From Labilithrix sp. (GTDB taxonomy: Bacteria; Myxococcota_A; Polyangia; Polyangiales; Polyangiaceae), in assembly GCA_019637155.1 (NCBI GenBank), contig JAHBWE010000001.1:835257-899256 (forward strand): a DNA stretch of 64,000 bases, read 5' to 3'. Every line of letters starts with the position of its first letter. Within the stretch, counting starts at the first letter, position 1. Shown here in pieces: positions 48,829 through 57,682 of the stretch. Both the position numbers and the translations under genes were made by a program. The notes below the pieces were generated by a model. It was not told the DNA's origin. It did no database searches and saw only the letters and a list, made by a program, of their open reading frames with translations.

Positions 48829-50165
48829 GCTGCCTCCTTCTTCGCCTTCGCCGCCGGGCCGTCGGCGAAGATGCGGTACGCGACGTAGACGAAGAGGAGC
48901 GAGAGCAGCGCGTACACGCCCATGAACCCGAGCAAGGTGAAGAGCGCGTTCCCGGCCGACACCTTGTTCGAGTAGCCGTCCGCGGTGCGCATCAGGCCGT
49001 AGACGAGCCACGGCTGGCGCCCGAGCTCCGCCGTCATCCAGCCCGCGGTGTTCGCGATGAACGGGAGCGGCGCCGCCATCATCAGGCACCAGAGCACGGG
49101 CCGCGCGCGGGGATGGAGGAGGCGGTCCTTCCAGGTGAGCCCCGCCGCGAGCGTCATCAGCGCGATGAAGATCGTCCCGAGGCCGACCATCGAGTGGTAC
49201 GCGTAGTAGAGGAGGGGCACGTTGTCGGGCCACTGATCGCGGTCGAACGAGGTGAGCCCTTCGATCCGCGCGTCCCAGCGCTGGTGCGTCATGAACGAGA
49301 GCACCTTCGGGATCATGATCGGGTTGTCGAGGTCGAGCTTGTCCATGTCGGGCTGGCCGATGAGCGCGAGGGCGGCGCCGTCCTCGGTGTGGAAGTGGCC
49401 CTCCATCGCCGCGAACGTGACGGGCTGGTGCTTCACGAGCAGGCGGGCGTGGAGGTCGCCGGTGGGCATCGCCATCATGATGCTCGCGACGACGGCGACG
49501 CGGATCCCGACCTTGAGGAAGAGCCGCGCGTGCTCGAGGTGCTGCTTCTGGAGCGTGTAATACGCGCCGGCGGCGGCGACGACGAAGGAGCCGGTGACGA
49601 CCGCGCCCGTCATCGTGTGCAGGTACTGCACCACCGCCCACGGGTTGCTCAAGTAGGTGCCGAGCGAGTCGAGCGCGATGACGCCGTCGGGGCGCACGGC
49701 GTGGCCGACCGGGTGCTGCATGAACGCGTTCGTGACGATGATGAACCAGCCCGAGAGCCACGACCCCGACATGACGAGGCACGCCGCGACGAGGTGGAGC
49801 CGCGGCGACATCTTCTTCTCGCCGAAGAGGAACAAGTAGAGGAACGAGGACTCGAGGAAGAACGCGAAGACGCCTTCCATCGCGAGGGTCTGGCCGATGA
49901 CGCCGCCGGTCGCCTGGGCGAAGCGGGACCAGCCGGCGCCGATCTGGAACTCGAGCGGGATCCCGGTGACGACGCCCATGACGAAGGTGAGCCCGAAGAC
50001 GCGGGCCCAGAACCGCGCCGCGTCGGCGGCGAGGGGGTTCCCGCGCAGGGCGAGGACCTTGAAGATCACGATGACGAGGGCGAGCCCCATCGTGAGCTGC
50101 GGGAACAGGTAGTGGTAGACGACCGTGAAGGCGAAGTGCAGGCGGTGCGCCGTCAGGGCGGTCAT
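48825..50165 (-). CDS. cydA: Cytochrome bd oxidase subunit I
   Basis: A 446-aa haem-binding subunit. Ligand candidates are His in RLHFAFTVVYHYLFP (haem b595/d), the middle His in NPWAVVQYLHTMTGAVV and a Met of b558. FGLTFVMGVVTGIPLEFQIG is highly conserved. The Q-loop is short, as in the cyanide-insensitive/CIO group (E. coli CydA is longer). First gene of cydA-cydB-kinase; divergent from the DUF3052-like gene with 20 bp between the start codons. High oxygen affinity would suit micro-aerobic growth. Confidence 0.95.
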   Translation of the reverse strand: MTALTAHRLHFAFTVVYHYLFPQLTMGLALVIVIFKVLALRGNPLAADAARFWARVFGLTFVMGVVTGIPLEFQIGAGWSRFAQATGGVIGQTLAMEGVFAFFLESSFLYLFLFGEKKMSPRLHLVAACLVMSGSWLSGWFIIVTNAFMQHPVGHAVRPDGVIALDSLGTYLSNPWAVVQYLHTMTGAVVTGSFVVAAAGAYYTLQKQHLEHARLFLKVGIRVAVVASIMMAMPTGDLHARLLVKHQPVTFAAMEGHFHTEDGAALALIGQPDMDKLDLDNPIMIPKVLSFMTHQRWDARIEGLTSFDRDQWPDNVPLLYYAYHSMVGLGTIFIALMTLAAGLTWKDRLLHPRARPVLWCLMMAAPLPFIANTAGWMTAELGRQPWLVYGLMRTADGYSNKVSAGNALFTLLGFMGVYALLSLLFVYVAYRIFADGPAAKAKKEAA

Positions 50166-50171
50166 TGGGTG

Positions 50172-50177
50172 TAGGAT
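50172..50177 (+). promoter_or_regulatory. -10 element TAGGAT, 8 nt before ATG 50186
   Basis: TAGGAT, 8 nt, ATG on the plus strand. It sits in the 20-bp gap to the cydA start, so regulation of cydA and this gene must share DNA. Confidence 0.5.
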
Positions 50178-50185
50178 CTGGGGTC

Positions 50186-50815
50186 ATGGGGCAGGAGATC
50201 AAGACGACGTTGCGGTGGGACGGTCGCATCCTCGAGGTGACGGCCTTGCTCGAGACCGACACGCTCGTTTTCCGCGGCGGCGCGACGCTGACGATCCCGT
50301 TCGCCGAGATGATGTCGGTCGAGGCGAACGGCGGCTTCCTCGACATCAAGACGTCGCGCGGGCTCATGATGCTGGAGCTGGGCCCGAAGGCGGAGGCGTG
50401 GCGCGAGAAGATCAAGAACCCGCGGGCGCTCGTCGAGAAGCTGGGCCTCGACGCGACGAAGAAGGTCTGCATCAGCGGCAAGCTCGACGCGGGCCTCCGG
50501 TCGGAGATCGACGCGTCGGGCGCGAAGGTCGCGAAGACCGCCCGCGGCAAGGACTTCGACGTCATCTTCCTCGCCGCGAACGCGAAGAAGGACCTCGAGA
50601 AGATGCCTTCGCTCAAGGAGATGCTCGTCGACGACGGCGGCATCTGGATCGTCTACCCGAAGGGCCAGACCGGCGACGACGCCCTGACGGAGCGCGCCGT
50701 CCTCACCTCGGGGCGCATCCTCGGCCTCACGGACAACAAGCAAGCCAAGGTCGACGAGACCCTGACCGCCGTGCGCTTCGTCATCCCCGTCGCGCAGCGC
50801 AAGAAGAAGAAGTGA
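50186..50815 (+). CDS. DUF3052-like protein with N-terminal beta domain
   Basis: A 209-aa cytoplasmic protein. Residues 1-75 form a small beta domain (TLRWDGRILEVTALLETDTL). Residues 80-205 match the DUF3052 pattern: VEKLGLDATKKVCISG, DFDVIFLAANAKKDLEKM, DDGGIWIVYPKGQ and a final TAVRFVIPVA plus basic tail. Function unknown. ATG 50186 is apparently leaderless. Confidence 0.72.
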   Translation: MGQEIKTTLRWDGRILEVTALLETDTLVFRGGATLTIPFAEMMSVEANGGFLDIKTSRGLMMLELGPKAEAWREKIKNPRALVEKLGLDATKKVCISGKLDAGLRSEIDASGAKVAKTARGKDFDVIFLAANAKKDLEKMPSLKEMLVDDGGIWIVYPKGQTGDDALTERAVLTSGRILGLTDNKQAKVDETLTAVRFVIPVAQRKKKK

Positions 50816-51046
50816 GCGGCGTCAGAGCTTCGGCCCTCGCCCCTTCGGAGCACCCCAGACGGAGATGACGACGATCTCGTCGCCTTCCTCCGCTCCGACC
50901 TCTGGAACCCTGCACACTACATCGATCGCGCGGAGCTCCCCACCAACGGCGAGATCCTGAAGGCGATGAAGGGAGAGGGCTTCGACGCCGGCGAGTACGA
51001 CGCCGCGCGCGCCGAGCGCTACGCGCGACGCGAAGGCTTCTACTGA
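50816..51046 (+). pseudogene. C-terminal remnant without a start codon
   Basis: Directly after the DUF3052-like stop and in the same frame, 76 sense codons end at TGA 51044. The last 55 read like real protein (LVAFLRSDLWNPAHYIDRAE, GEGFDAGEYDAARAERYARR). No start codon or ribosome-binding site precedes them. It is probably the tail of a lost gene, or a read-through extension. The following 51047-51176 holds no gene, only the hairpin ACTACCC/GGGTAGT at 51087-51108. Confidence 0.4.
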
Positions 51047-51176
51047 CCGCGCGGAGACCGACGGCGAGAATATTCAAAAGCGCTCGACTACCCCCGCCAG
51101 TGGGTAGTGAGGGCCCCGAGGCACGACCTAGCTTCGGTGCGCGAGCTCGTCTGCTCGTCACTGAAAGGAGTGCTTC

Positions 51177-52127
51177 ATGTTTCTTACCCGCGCTTCCATG
51201 GCCTCGCTCATCGCCCTCGCCACGCTCGCCGCCTGCACCGTCAAGGAGACGGGCGCGACGGAGATCCCCGACTGCCCCGTCCCCGAGGGAGGCACGACGC
51301 CGCCGACCGGCGACGCCGGACCGTCGGGCGATCTCGGCGAATGCGTCACCTACCAGCCGGCGGCGATCGACGGCACGAAGTCCGGCACGTTCACCTCCGG
51401 GACCGACGTGGTCTCGATCCCGCTCGCCGCCACCGACGTCGGCGGCGGGCTCCTGAAGGTCACCGCCGCCGCGCAGACCCAGGCGCTCGAGGTGTCGCTC
51501 TGGCTCGGGGAAGGCGAGAAGAAGGACGAGGCGCGCTGGGAGGGGGGCGCGCTCGACGGTGAGACGCAGACGTTCTACTTCCGGCTCCACGGCGGAAAAT
51601 CGTACGAGCTCCGCGCGCAGGCGACGAACTACCGCGACGACAAGACGAACGGCTACACCGTCACGTGGGCGTACGAGCCGCTCGTCGACTGCTACGAAGG
51701 GAACGACACGCGCGAGGCCGCGAAGCGGATCCCGGTCAACACGCCGATCAAGGCGTTCCTCCACGCCGGCATCGGGCCGAACGACGGCCGGCTCGTCGGC
51801 CCGACCGCCGACGACTGGTACTGGTTCGAGCTCGCCGAGCAGCGATCGGTGACGATGCGGGTCAACGTGCCGGGCGACAACACCGCCTTCTTCTCGGTGC
51901 GCGACGGCGAGGACGTCGAGGTCTCGTGCGACGATCCGAACTTCGGAGTACACACGAGCGCGACCGACACGGCGGAGGACATGGCGAGCTGCTCCGCGAC
52001 GCTCGCGCCCGGCAAGTACTGGGTCCGCGGCGGGCTCGGCAACAGCGAGGAGCCCGGCACGGGGCCCGGCGACGCGGTGCCGCGCACGTGGAACACCCCG
52101 TACACGCTCACGATCGACGCAAAGTGA
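51177..52127 (+). CDS. Lipoprotein with PPC-like (pre-peptidase C-terminal) domains
   Basis: A 316-aa lipoprotein: lipobox LAAC (Cys20), linker, then two beta-sandwich segments. The second (about 185-316) has DCYEGNDTREAAKRIP, GPTADDWYWFELAE, SVTMRVNVPGDN and GKYWVRGGLG, as in PPC/collagen-binding-like domains; the first (about 65-170) is similar but more diverged. It has one of the few canonical ribosome-binding sites here (AAAGGAG, 6 nt before ATG). Surface-located; ligand unknown. Confidence 0.7.
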   Translation: MFLTRASMASLIALATLAACTVKETGATEIPDCPVPEGGTTPPTGDAGPSGDLGECVTYQPAAIDGTKSGTFTSGTDVVSIPLAATDVGGGLLKVTAAAQTQALEVSLWLGEGEKKDEARWEGGALDGETQTFYFRLHGGKSYELRAQATNYRDDKTNGYTVTWAYEPLVDCYEGNDTREAAKRIPVNTPIKAFLHAGIGPNDGRLVGPTADDWYWFELAEQRSVTMRVNVPGDNTAFFSVRDGEDVEVSCDDPNFGVHTSATDTAEDMASCSATLAPGKYWVRGGLGNSEEPGTGPGDAVPRTWNTPYTLTIDAK

Positions 52128-52153
52128 AACAGCGCGCGGCGATCGTCGCGTGT

Positions 52154-52159
52154 TAGGGT
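52154..52159 (+). promoter_or_regulatory. -10 element TAGGGT, 7 nt before TTG 52167
   Basis: TGTTAGGGTCGCGC is identical to the sequence before GTG 27544, again with 7 nt to the start. This supports the TTG over GTG 52173 and suggests co-regulation or a common leaderless promoter type. Confidence 0.55.
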
Positions 52160-52166
52160 CGCGCGC

Positions 52167-53291
52167 TTGCCCGTGACGAAGAGCCGAGCGAACGCGCTCC
52201 TCCGGCTCCATCTCACGTCCGGCATCGACGTCATGACGTTGATGCCGGTCGTGTCGGAGCTCTTGAAGGAGCTGATCCCCAGCTTCAGCTTGTCGATGAT
52301 CCGAGTCGACGAGACCTGCGCGCCGCGGGAGCACTACAGCGAGTACTTCGACGAAGCGAGCCACGAGCTCTTCGCGCGCGCCGGCGCTCAGTTCTCGGCG
52401 CGGTCGAGCGATCCGGCCGCCTTCAGCAACTTGCTCCGCAACCGGAGGGCGGTCGGGACGCTCATCGACACGCGGCCCGACTACGTCGCCGGCGCGACGT
52501 ACCAGCACCTGTTCAAGCGCAACGGCATCCACCACTGCCTCGACATCGCGATGCGCGACGGCACCGGGCCGATCGGCATCCTCGGCATCTTCCGCGAAGA
52601 GCGGACGCAGAAGTTCACGCGCAGCGAGGTCGTCATCGCGGACGGGCTCTACCACCACCTCGTGCACGCCTGCGCCCAGCGCGCGATCGGGACGGAGTTC
52701 GACGAGATCGAGACCGCGCTCGTCGTCGTGGACCTCCGCGGCAAGATCGTCTGGGCTTCGCGCGACGGCCGCCGCTGGCTCGAGGACGTCGCGATGGGCG
52801 CGGAGCGTGCCCCGCTCGTCGAGGCCGGGCTCATCCCTGCCGCCTGCGCCGAGCTCGTGCGCTCGTTCGTGCGGTCGCGCACCACCTCGTCGCGCGCGAG
52901 CGGCGCCGGCCGTGTCCCGACGACCGTGCTGCCGATCCCGGGCGGGCGCCTCCGCCTGCGCGCGTACCCGCTCGAGGGCGCCGGGCGCTGCGACTACATC
53001 GGCATCCAGATGGGCCTCGAGATGGACCGTGGGCTCCGCGTCCTCCGCGCCCTCGAGCGCGCCGCGCTCTCGCCGCAGCAGTGCCGGCTCGCGCTGGCGC
53101 AGTGGCAGAGCCGCCCCAGGAGCGAGATCCGCTCCCTCCTCGGCGTCACGGCGAACACGCTCAAGTCGTATCAAAAGGACATGTACAGCCGCCTCGCGGT
53201 GGGCAGCGCCGCCGAGCTCCGCGAGCTGCTCGACGATCAGGCACGCGCCGTCTCCCTCGACCTCGTGCGCCACCGCCCGCGCGCGGCGTGA
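52167..53291 (+). CDS. LuxR-type transcriptional regulator with GAF/PAS-like sensor
   Basis: A 374-aa DNA-binding regulator. Residues 20-190 look like a GAF-type sensor (HHCLDIAMRDGTGPIGILGI), about 190-285 are a PAS-like segment (TALVVVDLRGKIVWASRDGR), and the C-terminal 60 residues form a LuxR/GerE helix-turn-helix (LSPQQCRLALAQWQSR, EIRSLLGVTANTLKSYQKDMYSRLAV). It stops 3 bp before the convergent efflux operon; regulation of that operon is possible but not shown. Confidence 0.8.
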   Translation: MPVTKSRANALLRLHLTSGIDVMTLMPVVSELLKELIPSFSLSMIRVDETCAPREHYSEYFDEASHELFARAGAQFSARSSDPAAFSNLLRNRRAVGTLIDTRPDYVAGATYQHLFKRNGIHHCLDIAMRDGTGPIGILGIFREERTQKFTRSEVVIADGLYHHLVHACAQRAIGTEFDEIETALVVVDLRGKIVWASRDGRRWLEDVAMGAERAPLVEAGLIPAACAELVRSFVRSRTTSSRASGAGRVPTTVLPIPGGRLRLRAYPLEGAGRCDYIGIQMGLEMDRGLRVLRALERAALSPQQCRLALAQWQSRPRSEIRSLLGVTANTLKSYQKDMYSRLAVGSAAELRELLDDQARAVSLDLVRHRPRAA

Positions 53292-53294
53292 GGC

Positions 53295-56200
53295 TCAATG
53301 ACCCGCGTGATGCGGGAGCGGAGCGGTGTGCTCGCTCGGGACGGTGGGGCGGTCCTTGATGATCTTCGCGCGCATGCGGCCGGTGACGACGTAGAACGCC
53401 GGGACCACGAGCAGGCTCAGGACCGTCGACACCGTGAGGCCGCCCAACACCGCCGCCGCCATCGGGGAGCGCGTCTCGGTGCCGGGGCCGAGGCCGAGGA
53501 GCGGGGGCACCGCCGCCATCATCGTCGCGACCGTCGTCATCAAGATCGGGCGGAGGCGGAGCGGGCCCGCCTTCTGCATCGACTCGAGCGCGGGGAGGCC
53601 CTCGTGCTCGCGCACCTGCTCGGCGTACTCGACGAGGAGGATGGAGTTCTTCTTCACGATCCCCATCAGGAGCAAGAGGCCGATCATGCTGAAGAGGTTC
53701 AGCGTCTTCCCCGAGACGACGAGGCCCAAGATCGCGCCGCATATCGCGAGGGGTAAGATCGTGAGCACCGTCACCGGATGGAGGAACGAGTTGAACTGGC
53801 TCGCGAGCACCATGTACGCGACGAGGACTCCGATCAGCATCGCGAACCAGAGGCCGCTCGTCGTCTCCTCGAGCTGCGAGGCCTGGCCGCCCGGCGCGAC
53901 GCGGAGGCCGAGCGGCAGCGTCTTCGCGAGCTCGTAGACCTTGTTCATCGCCTCCTGCTGCGAGTGGCCCGCGCCGACGTTCGCGCGGATGCTGATCGCG
54001 CGCTCGCGATCGAGGCGGCTGATCGCCTGGAGGACCGGCTCCTCCTTCTGCGTCACCACCATCGTGAGCGGGATGAGCTGCTGGTTCATGCCGCGCACGC
54101 GGATGAGCGAGAGGTCCTCCGGCCGCGCGCGCTGCGCCGCGAGGAGGCGCATCCGGACGTCGACGCGGCGGCCCGCGGTCGAGAACTTCCCGACCGTGCC
54201 GCCGCCGACGAGCGCGCTCACGGTCGTGCCGAGGTCGCTGATCGAGACGCCGAGGTCGGTCGCGCGGCGGCGGTCGGGGATGATCTGCAGCTCGGAGCCG
54301 CCGACGTTGTAGTCGGACGTGATGTCCGTCGCGTAGCCGGTCTTCTCGAGCTCCGTCTTGTACATGTCGGACGCCTTCACGAGCGCGTCCCAGTCCGCGC
54401 CGCGGATCGTGAAGTCGACGGGAGAGCCGCCGCCGGTCGTGCCGAAGCCCTGCTGCGAGGGGTCCTGCACCGAGCCGCGGAGGCCGGGGATCCCTTGCAG
54501 GTCCTTGCGCAACGCGAGCATCAGCTGCTGCGCGGTGAGCTTGCGCTGGGACGGCTCCACGAGCGTGAGCGACATCTGGCCCGACGAGGTGGAGAGGGTC
54601 ACGAGCATGTGCGCGATCTCGGGGTGCGCGGCGATGCGCGCCTCCGCCTTCGCGAGGAGCGGCTGCGCGGCGTCCGGCGTCATGCCGGCCTCGGTGCGGA
54701 GCGAGACGTTGAGGCGGCTCTGGTCCTGCGAGGGGATGAACTCCGTCTTGATGCGCGTGACGAGGAAGCCGCACGCGCCGAGGACCACCACCGCGAGGCC
54801 GAGCACCTTCCACGGATGGCGGAGCGCGCCGGCGAGGACGCGACCGTACCAGCGTTCGAGGCGGCCGAACCCGTCGTCGACCTTGCGCCCGAGCCAGCTC
54901 CGGCCTTCGCGCGACGCGTTGAGCATCTGCGCGCAGCGCGCCGGCGCGAGCGTGATCGCCTCGAAGTACGAGAGCATGACCGCGACCGAGAGCGTGACGC
55001 CGAACTGGAAGAAGAACTTGCCGATGACGCCGCTCATGAAGACGACGGGCAAGAAGATCGCGATGACGGCGAGCGTCGCCGCGAGCGCGGCGAACGTGAT
55101 CTCCTTCGTCCCCTCCGACGAGGCCCGCACCTTGTCCTTCCCCATCTCCGCGTGGCGGTAGATGTTCTCCATGACCATGACCGCGTCGTCGACGACGAGG
55201 CCGACCGCGAGCGAGAGCCCGAGGAGGGTGAAGGTGTTGAGCGTGAACCCGACGAAGTAGATGACGGCGACGGTGCCGAGGAGCGACATCGGGATCGCGA
55301 GGACGACGTTCAGCGTGCTCGAGAGCGATCCGAGGAAGAGCCAGCACACGAACGCGGTGAGGATGACCGCCATGACGAGCTCGAGCTCGAGCTCGTGGAC
55401 CGACTCCGAGATGAAGACGGTGGAGTCGAAGAGGACCTGGACGTCCATGCCCTCCGGCAGCGTCCGCTTGATCTCCTCGACCCGCGCGCGCACCGCGGTC
55501 GCGACCGCGACCGCGTTGGTGCCGCGCTGCTTGAGGATGCCCATCGTCTGGATCGGCACGCCGTCGAGGCGCGAGATGCTCGTCGCGTCCTCGAAGCCGT
55601 CTTCGACGAGCGCGACGTCCTCGAGGTAGACCGGCGTCGTCGAGCCGGGGGTGACCTGCCCGGTGCGTTGATCGACGGTCGCGGGCCGGCCCTTCCGGAC
55701 GACGAGCTTCCGGAACGTCTCGATGTCGAGCGCCTCGCCGAGGAGGCGGACGTCGAGCGTGCGCGTGCCGGTCTGGAGCTGGCCGCCGGGCACCTCGATG
55801 TGCTCGGCCTTGAGCGCGCCCGTGATGTCGCTGACGACGACGCCTTTCTCGATGAGGCGCATCGCGTCGAGCCAGATGCGGACGTTGCGCGGCGGCGATC
55901 CCGAAAGCGTGATCGTGCCGACGCCCTCCACCGTCTGGAGCCGCTCCATCACCTGGAACTGGGCGACGTCGGAGAGCATCTGCTTCGAGAACGGGCCCGT
56001 GACCGCGATCTGGAGGATGGCTTGATCGTCCGGGTTCGACTTCGACACCGTCGGCGCCTGGACGTCCTTCGGGAGCGATCGCTGCGCGGCGGCGACCTTC
56101 GCCTGGATGTCCTGGAGCGCGAGGTCGACGTTGCGCGACATGTCGAACGTCACCGTCACGCGGCCGTTGCCCGAGCGCGCCTGCGACGCGATCTGGCGGA

Positions 56201-56429
56201 CGCCCTCGACCTGCGAGATCGCCTGCTCGAGCGGCTCCACCAGCTCGCGCTCGACCGCGGGCGGTGACGCGCCGGGCCAGGAGATCGAGACCGAGATGTT
56301 CGGGTAGTCGACGTCGGGGAACTGGCTGATCCCGATGCGCGTGAGCGCGACGATGCCGAACAGCATCGTGGACGCCATCATCATCCAGGCGAAGACGGGG
56401 TTCTTGATCGAGACGTCGGTGATGTTCAC
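53295..56429 (-). CDS. RND efflux permease (HAE1/AcrB-like)
   Basis: A 1044-aa inner-membrane antiporter with twelve helices in two halves and two large periplasmic loops. N-terminal SIKNPVFAWMMMASTMLFGI, the proton-relay pair in GLVVDDAVMVMENIYRH (two Asp in TM4) and MGIVKKNSILLVEYAEQ (Lys in TM10) are typical of HAE-1 permeases. It ends with a His-rich LPHHAGH. GTG 56429 overlaps the adaptor gene by 4 nt. Third gene of the tolC-type, adaptor, permease operon. Likely exports hydrophobic compounds. Confidence 0.95.
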   Translation of the reverse strand: MNITDVSIKNPVFAWMMMASTMLFGIVALTRIGISQFPDVDYPNISVSISWPGASPPAVERELVEPLEQAISQVEGVRQIASQARSGNGRVTVTFDMSRNVDLALQDIQAKVAAAQRSLPKDVQAPTVSKSNPDDQAILQIAVTGPFSKQMLSDVAQFQVMERLQTVEGVGTITLSGSPPRNVRIWLDAMRLIEKGVVVSDITGALKAEHIEVPGGQLQTGTRTLDVRLLGEALDIETFRKLVVRKGRPATVDQRTGQVTPGSTTPVYLEDVALVEDGFEDATSISRLDGVPIQTMGILKQRGTNAVAVATAVRARVEEIKRTLPEGMDVQVLFDSTVFISESVHELELELVMAVILTAFVCWLFLGSLSSTLNVVLAIPMSLLGTVAVIYFVGFTLNTFTLLGLSLAVGLVVDDAVMVMENIYRHAEMGKDKVRASSEGTKEITFAALAATLAVIAIFLPVVFMSGVIGKFFFQFGVTLSVAVMLSYFEAITLAPARCAQMLNASREGRSWLGRKVDDGFGRLERWYGRVLAGALRHPWKVLGLAVVVLGACGFLVTRIKTEFIPSQDQSRLNVSLRTEAGMTPDAAQPLLAKAEARIAAHPEIAHMLVTLSTSSGQMSLTLVEPSQRKLTAQQLMLALRKDLQGIPGLRGSVQDPSQQGFGTTGGGSPVDFTIRGADWDALVKASDMYKTELEKTGYATDITSDYNVGGSELQIIPDRRRATDLGVSISDLGTTVSALVGGGTVGKFSTAGRRVDVRMRLLAAQRARPEDLSLIRVRGMNQQLIPLTMVVTQKEEPVLQAISRLDRERAISIRANVGAGHSQQEAMNKVYELAKTLPLGLRVAPGGQASQLEETTSGLWFAMLIGVLVAYMVLASQFNSFLHPVTVLTILPLAICGAILGLVVSGKTLNLFSMIGLLLLMGIVKKNSILLVEYAEQVREHEGLPALESMQKAGPLRLRPILMTTVATMMAAVPPLLGLGPGTETRSPMAAAVLGGLTVSTVLSLLVVPAFYVVTGRMRAKIIKDRPTVPSEHTAPLPHHAGH

Positions 56430-57682
56430 TGCGCGGGCGCTCCGGAGCCTGCGCCGCGCGGTCCGCGAGCCGCCCCGCCGTCGCCGCGGCGGCGACCGGC
56501 GTCGCCGCCGGCCGTGTCGTCGAGCGGCTCCGCGCCGGCGTCCATCGAGAGGAGGCGGTTCGCCTTCACCTTCGCGCCCGGGCTCAGCGCGTCGCCGCCG
56601 CGGACGACGATCCAGTCGCCGTCCTTGAGGCCGTCCTTGATCTCGATCCATCCGTCGCGCGTGCTCATGCCCGTCGTCACGACGCGCTCGGCGGCGGTGT
56701 CGTTCTCGACGACGTAGACGACGTAGCCGTGATCGGTCGCGCGCATCGCGCCGCGCGGGATGATCGGAGCGTCGCGCGTCGCGCCGATGTTCACGCTCAC
56801 GTCGCAGAAGGAGCCGGGGCGGAGCCAGTACTTGTGCTCCTCCGCGTCGAGGACCTCGCCCGTGACCGCGACCATGCGCGTGGTCGCGTCGGCGGCGGCG
56901 GCGACGAGCGTGATCTTCGCGCGGAAGGCGCGCTGCGTCTCGCGCATCGTGAAGTCGGCGATCATGCCGGGCTTCAGGCGCGGCGCCTCCTGCGGCTCGA
57001 TCGCGAACCGGAGCAGCATCGGGTCCTGGCGCAGGAGCGTCGCCATCAGCGCGCCGGCGTTGACGAACTGCCCCGTCTCGATCGTGCGCGTCTGGATGAT
57101 GCCGTCCATCGGCGCGCGGACGTTCGAGTCGCGGAGGTTCAGCTCCGCGGTCTTGAGGTTCTCGGTCGCGACGGCGGTGTCCGCCTTCGCGGTGAGCGTG
57201 CGCGTGCGGTAGGTCGCGAGCTCTTCGCCGGGGATGAGGCCGGGGTGCGCGTCCATCGCGCCTTCGCGGCGGCTGACCTGGCCCTCGACGTCCTTCTGCG
57301 CGGCCTGCGCCTTCTCGAGGTTCGCCTTCGCGCTGTTCACCGCGAGCTGGTAGCGCTGCGAGTCGATGATGACGAGGACGTCGCCTTTGTGGACCTCCTG
57401 CCCCTCCGCGAAGGCGACGCGGTCCACCGCGCCCGAGACGCGGGAGGTGACCTGGACGCGCTCGAACGCCTCGATCGTGCCCGGCGCGTTGACGAGGTAG
57501 TCGACCTTCTGCGCCTTCACGAGGAGCGTGTCGACCGCGAACAAGAGCCCGCCGTCACCGCGGATCCCGCGCGACCCGCCGCGCCCGCCCCCCTGCTCCG
57601 CGGTGGGCGTCTCATGCTTGCACGCGAAGAGCACGCCGCTCGGCACCCCGATCGCGATCGCGAGGAAGAGCGCGCGCTTCAC
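56426..57682 (-). CDS. RND periplasmic adaptor (membrane fusion) lipoprotein
   Basis: A 418-aa MFP. Lipobox VLFAC (Cys21), then a Gly-rich linker, lipoyl-type halves (VQVTSRVSGAVDRVAFAEGQEVHKGDVL and APMDGIIQTRTIETGQFVNAG), an alpha-hairpin between them, a beta-barrel and a C-terminal tail rich in Gly/Arg/Asp. It connects the permease to the outer-membrane channel. GTG 57682 overlaps the channel gene stop (GTGA). Confidence 0.93.
   Translation of the reverse strand: MKRALFLAIAIGVPSGVLFACKHETPTAEQGGGRGGSRGIRGDGGLLFAVDTLLVKAQKVDYLVNAPGTIEAFERVQVTSRVSGAVDRVAFAEGQEVHKGDVLVIIDSQRYQLAVNSAKANLEKAQAAQKDVEGQVSRREGAMDAHPGLIPGEELATYRTRTLTAKADTAVATENLKTAELNLRDSNVRAPMDGIIQTRTIETGQFVNAGALMATLLRQDPMLLRFAIEPQEAPRLKPGMIADFTMRETQRAFRAKITLVAAAADATTRMVAVTGEVLDAEEHKYWLRPGSFCDVSVNIGATRDAPIIPRGAMRATDHGYVVYVVENDTAAERVVTTGMSTRDGWIEIKDGLKDGDWIVVRGGDALSPGAKVKANRLLSMDAGAEPLDDTAGGDAGRRRGDGGAARGPRGAGSGAPAQ

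Noticed and set aside
51087..51108. Terminator hairpin ACTACCC/GGGTAGT
   Set aside because: No U-run follows and no clear gene ends just before; it could equally be an operator, so it is not called as a terminator.
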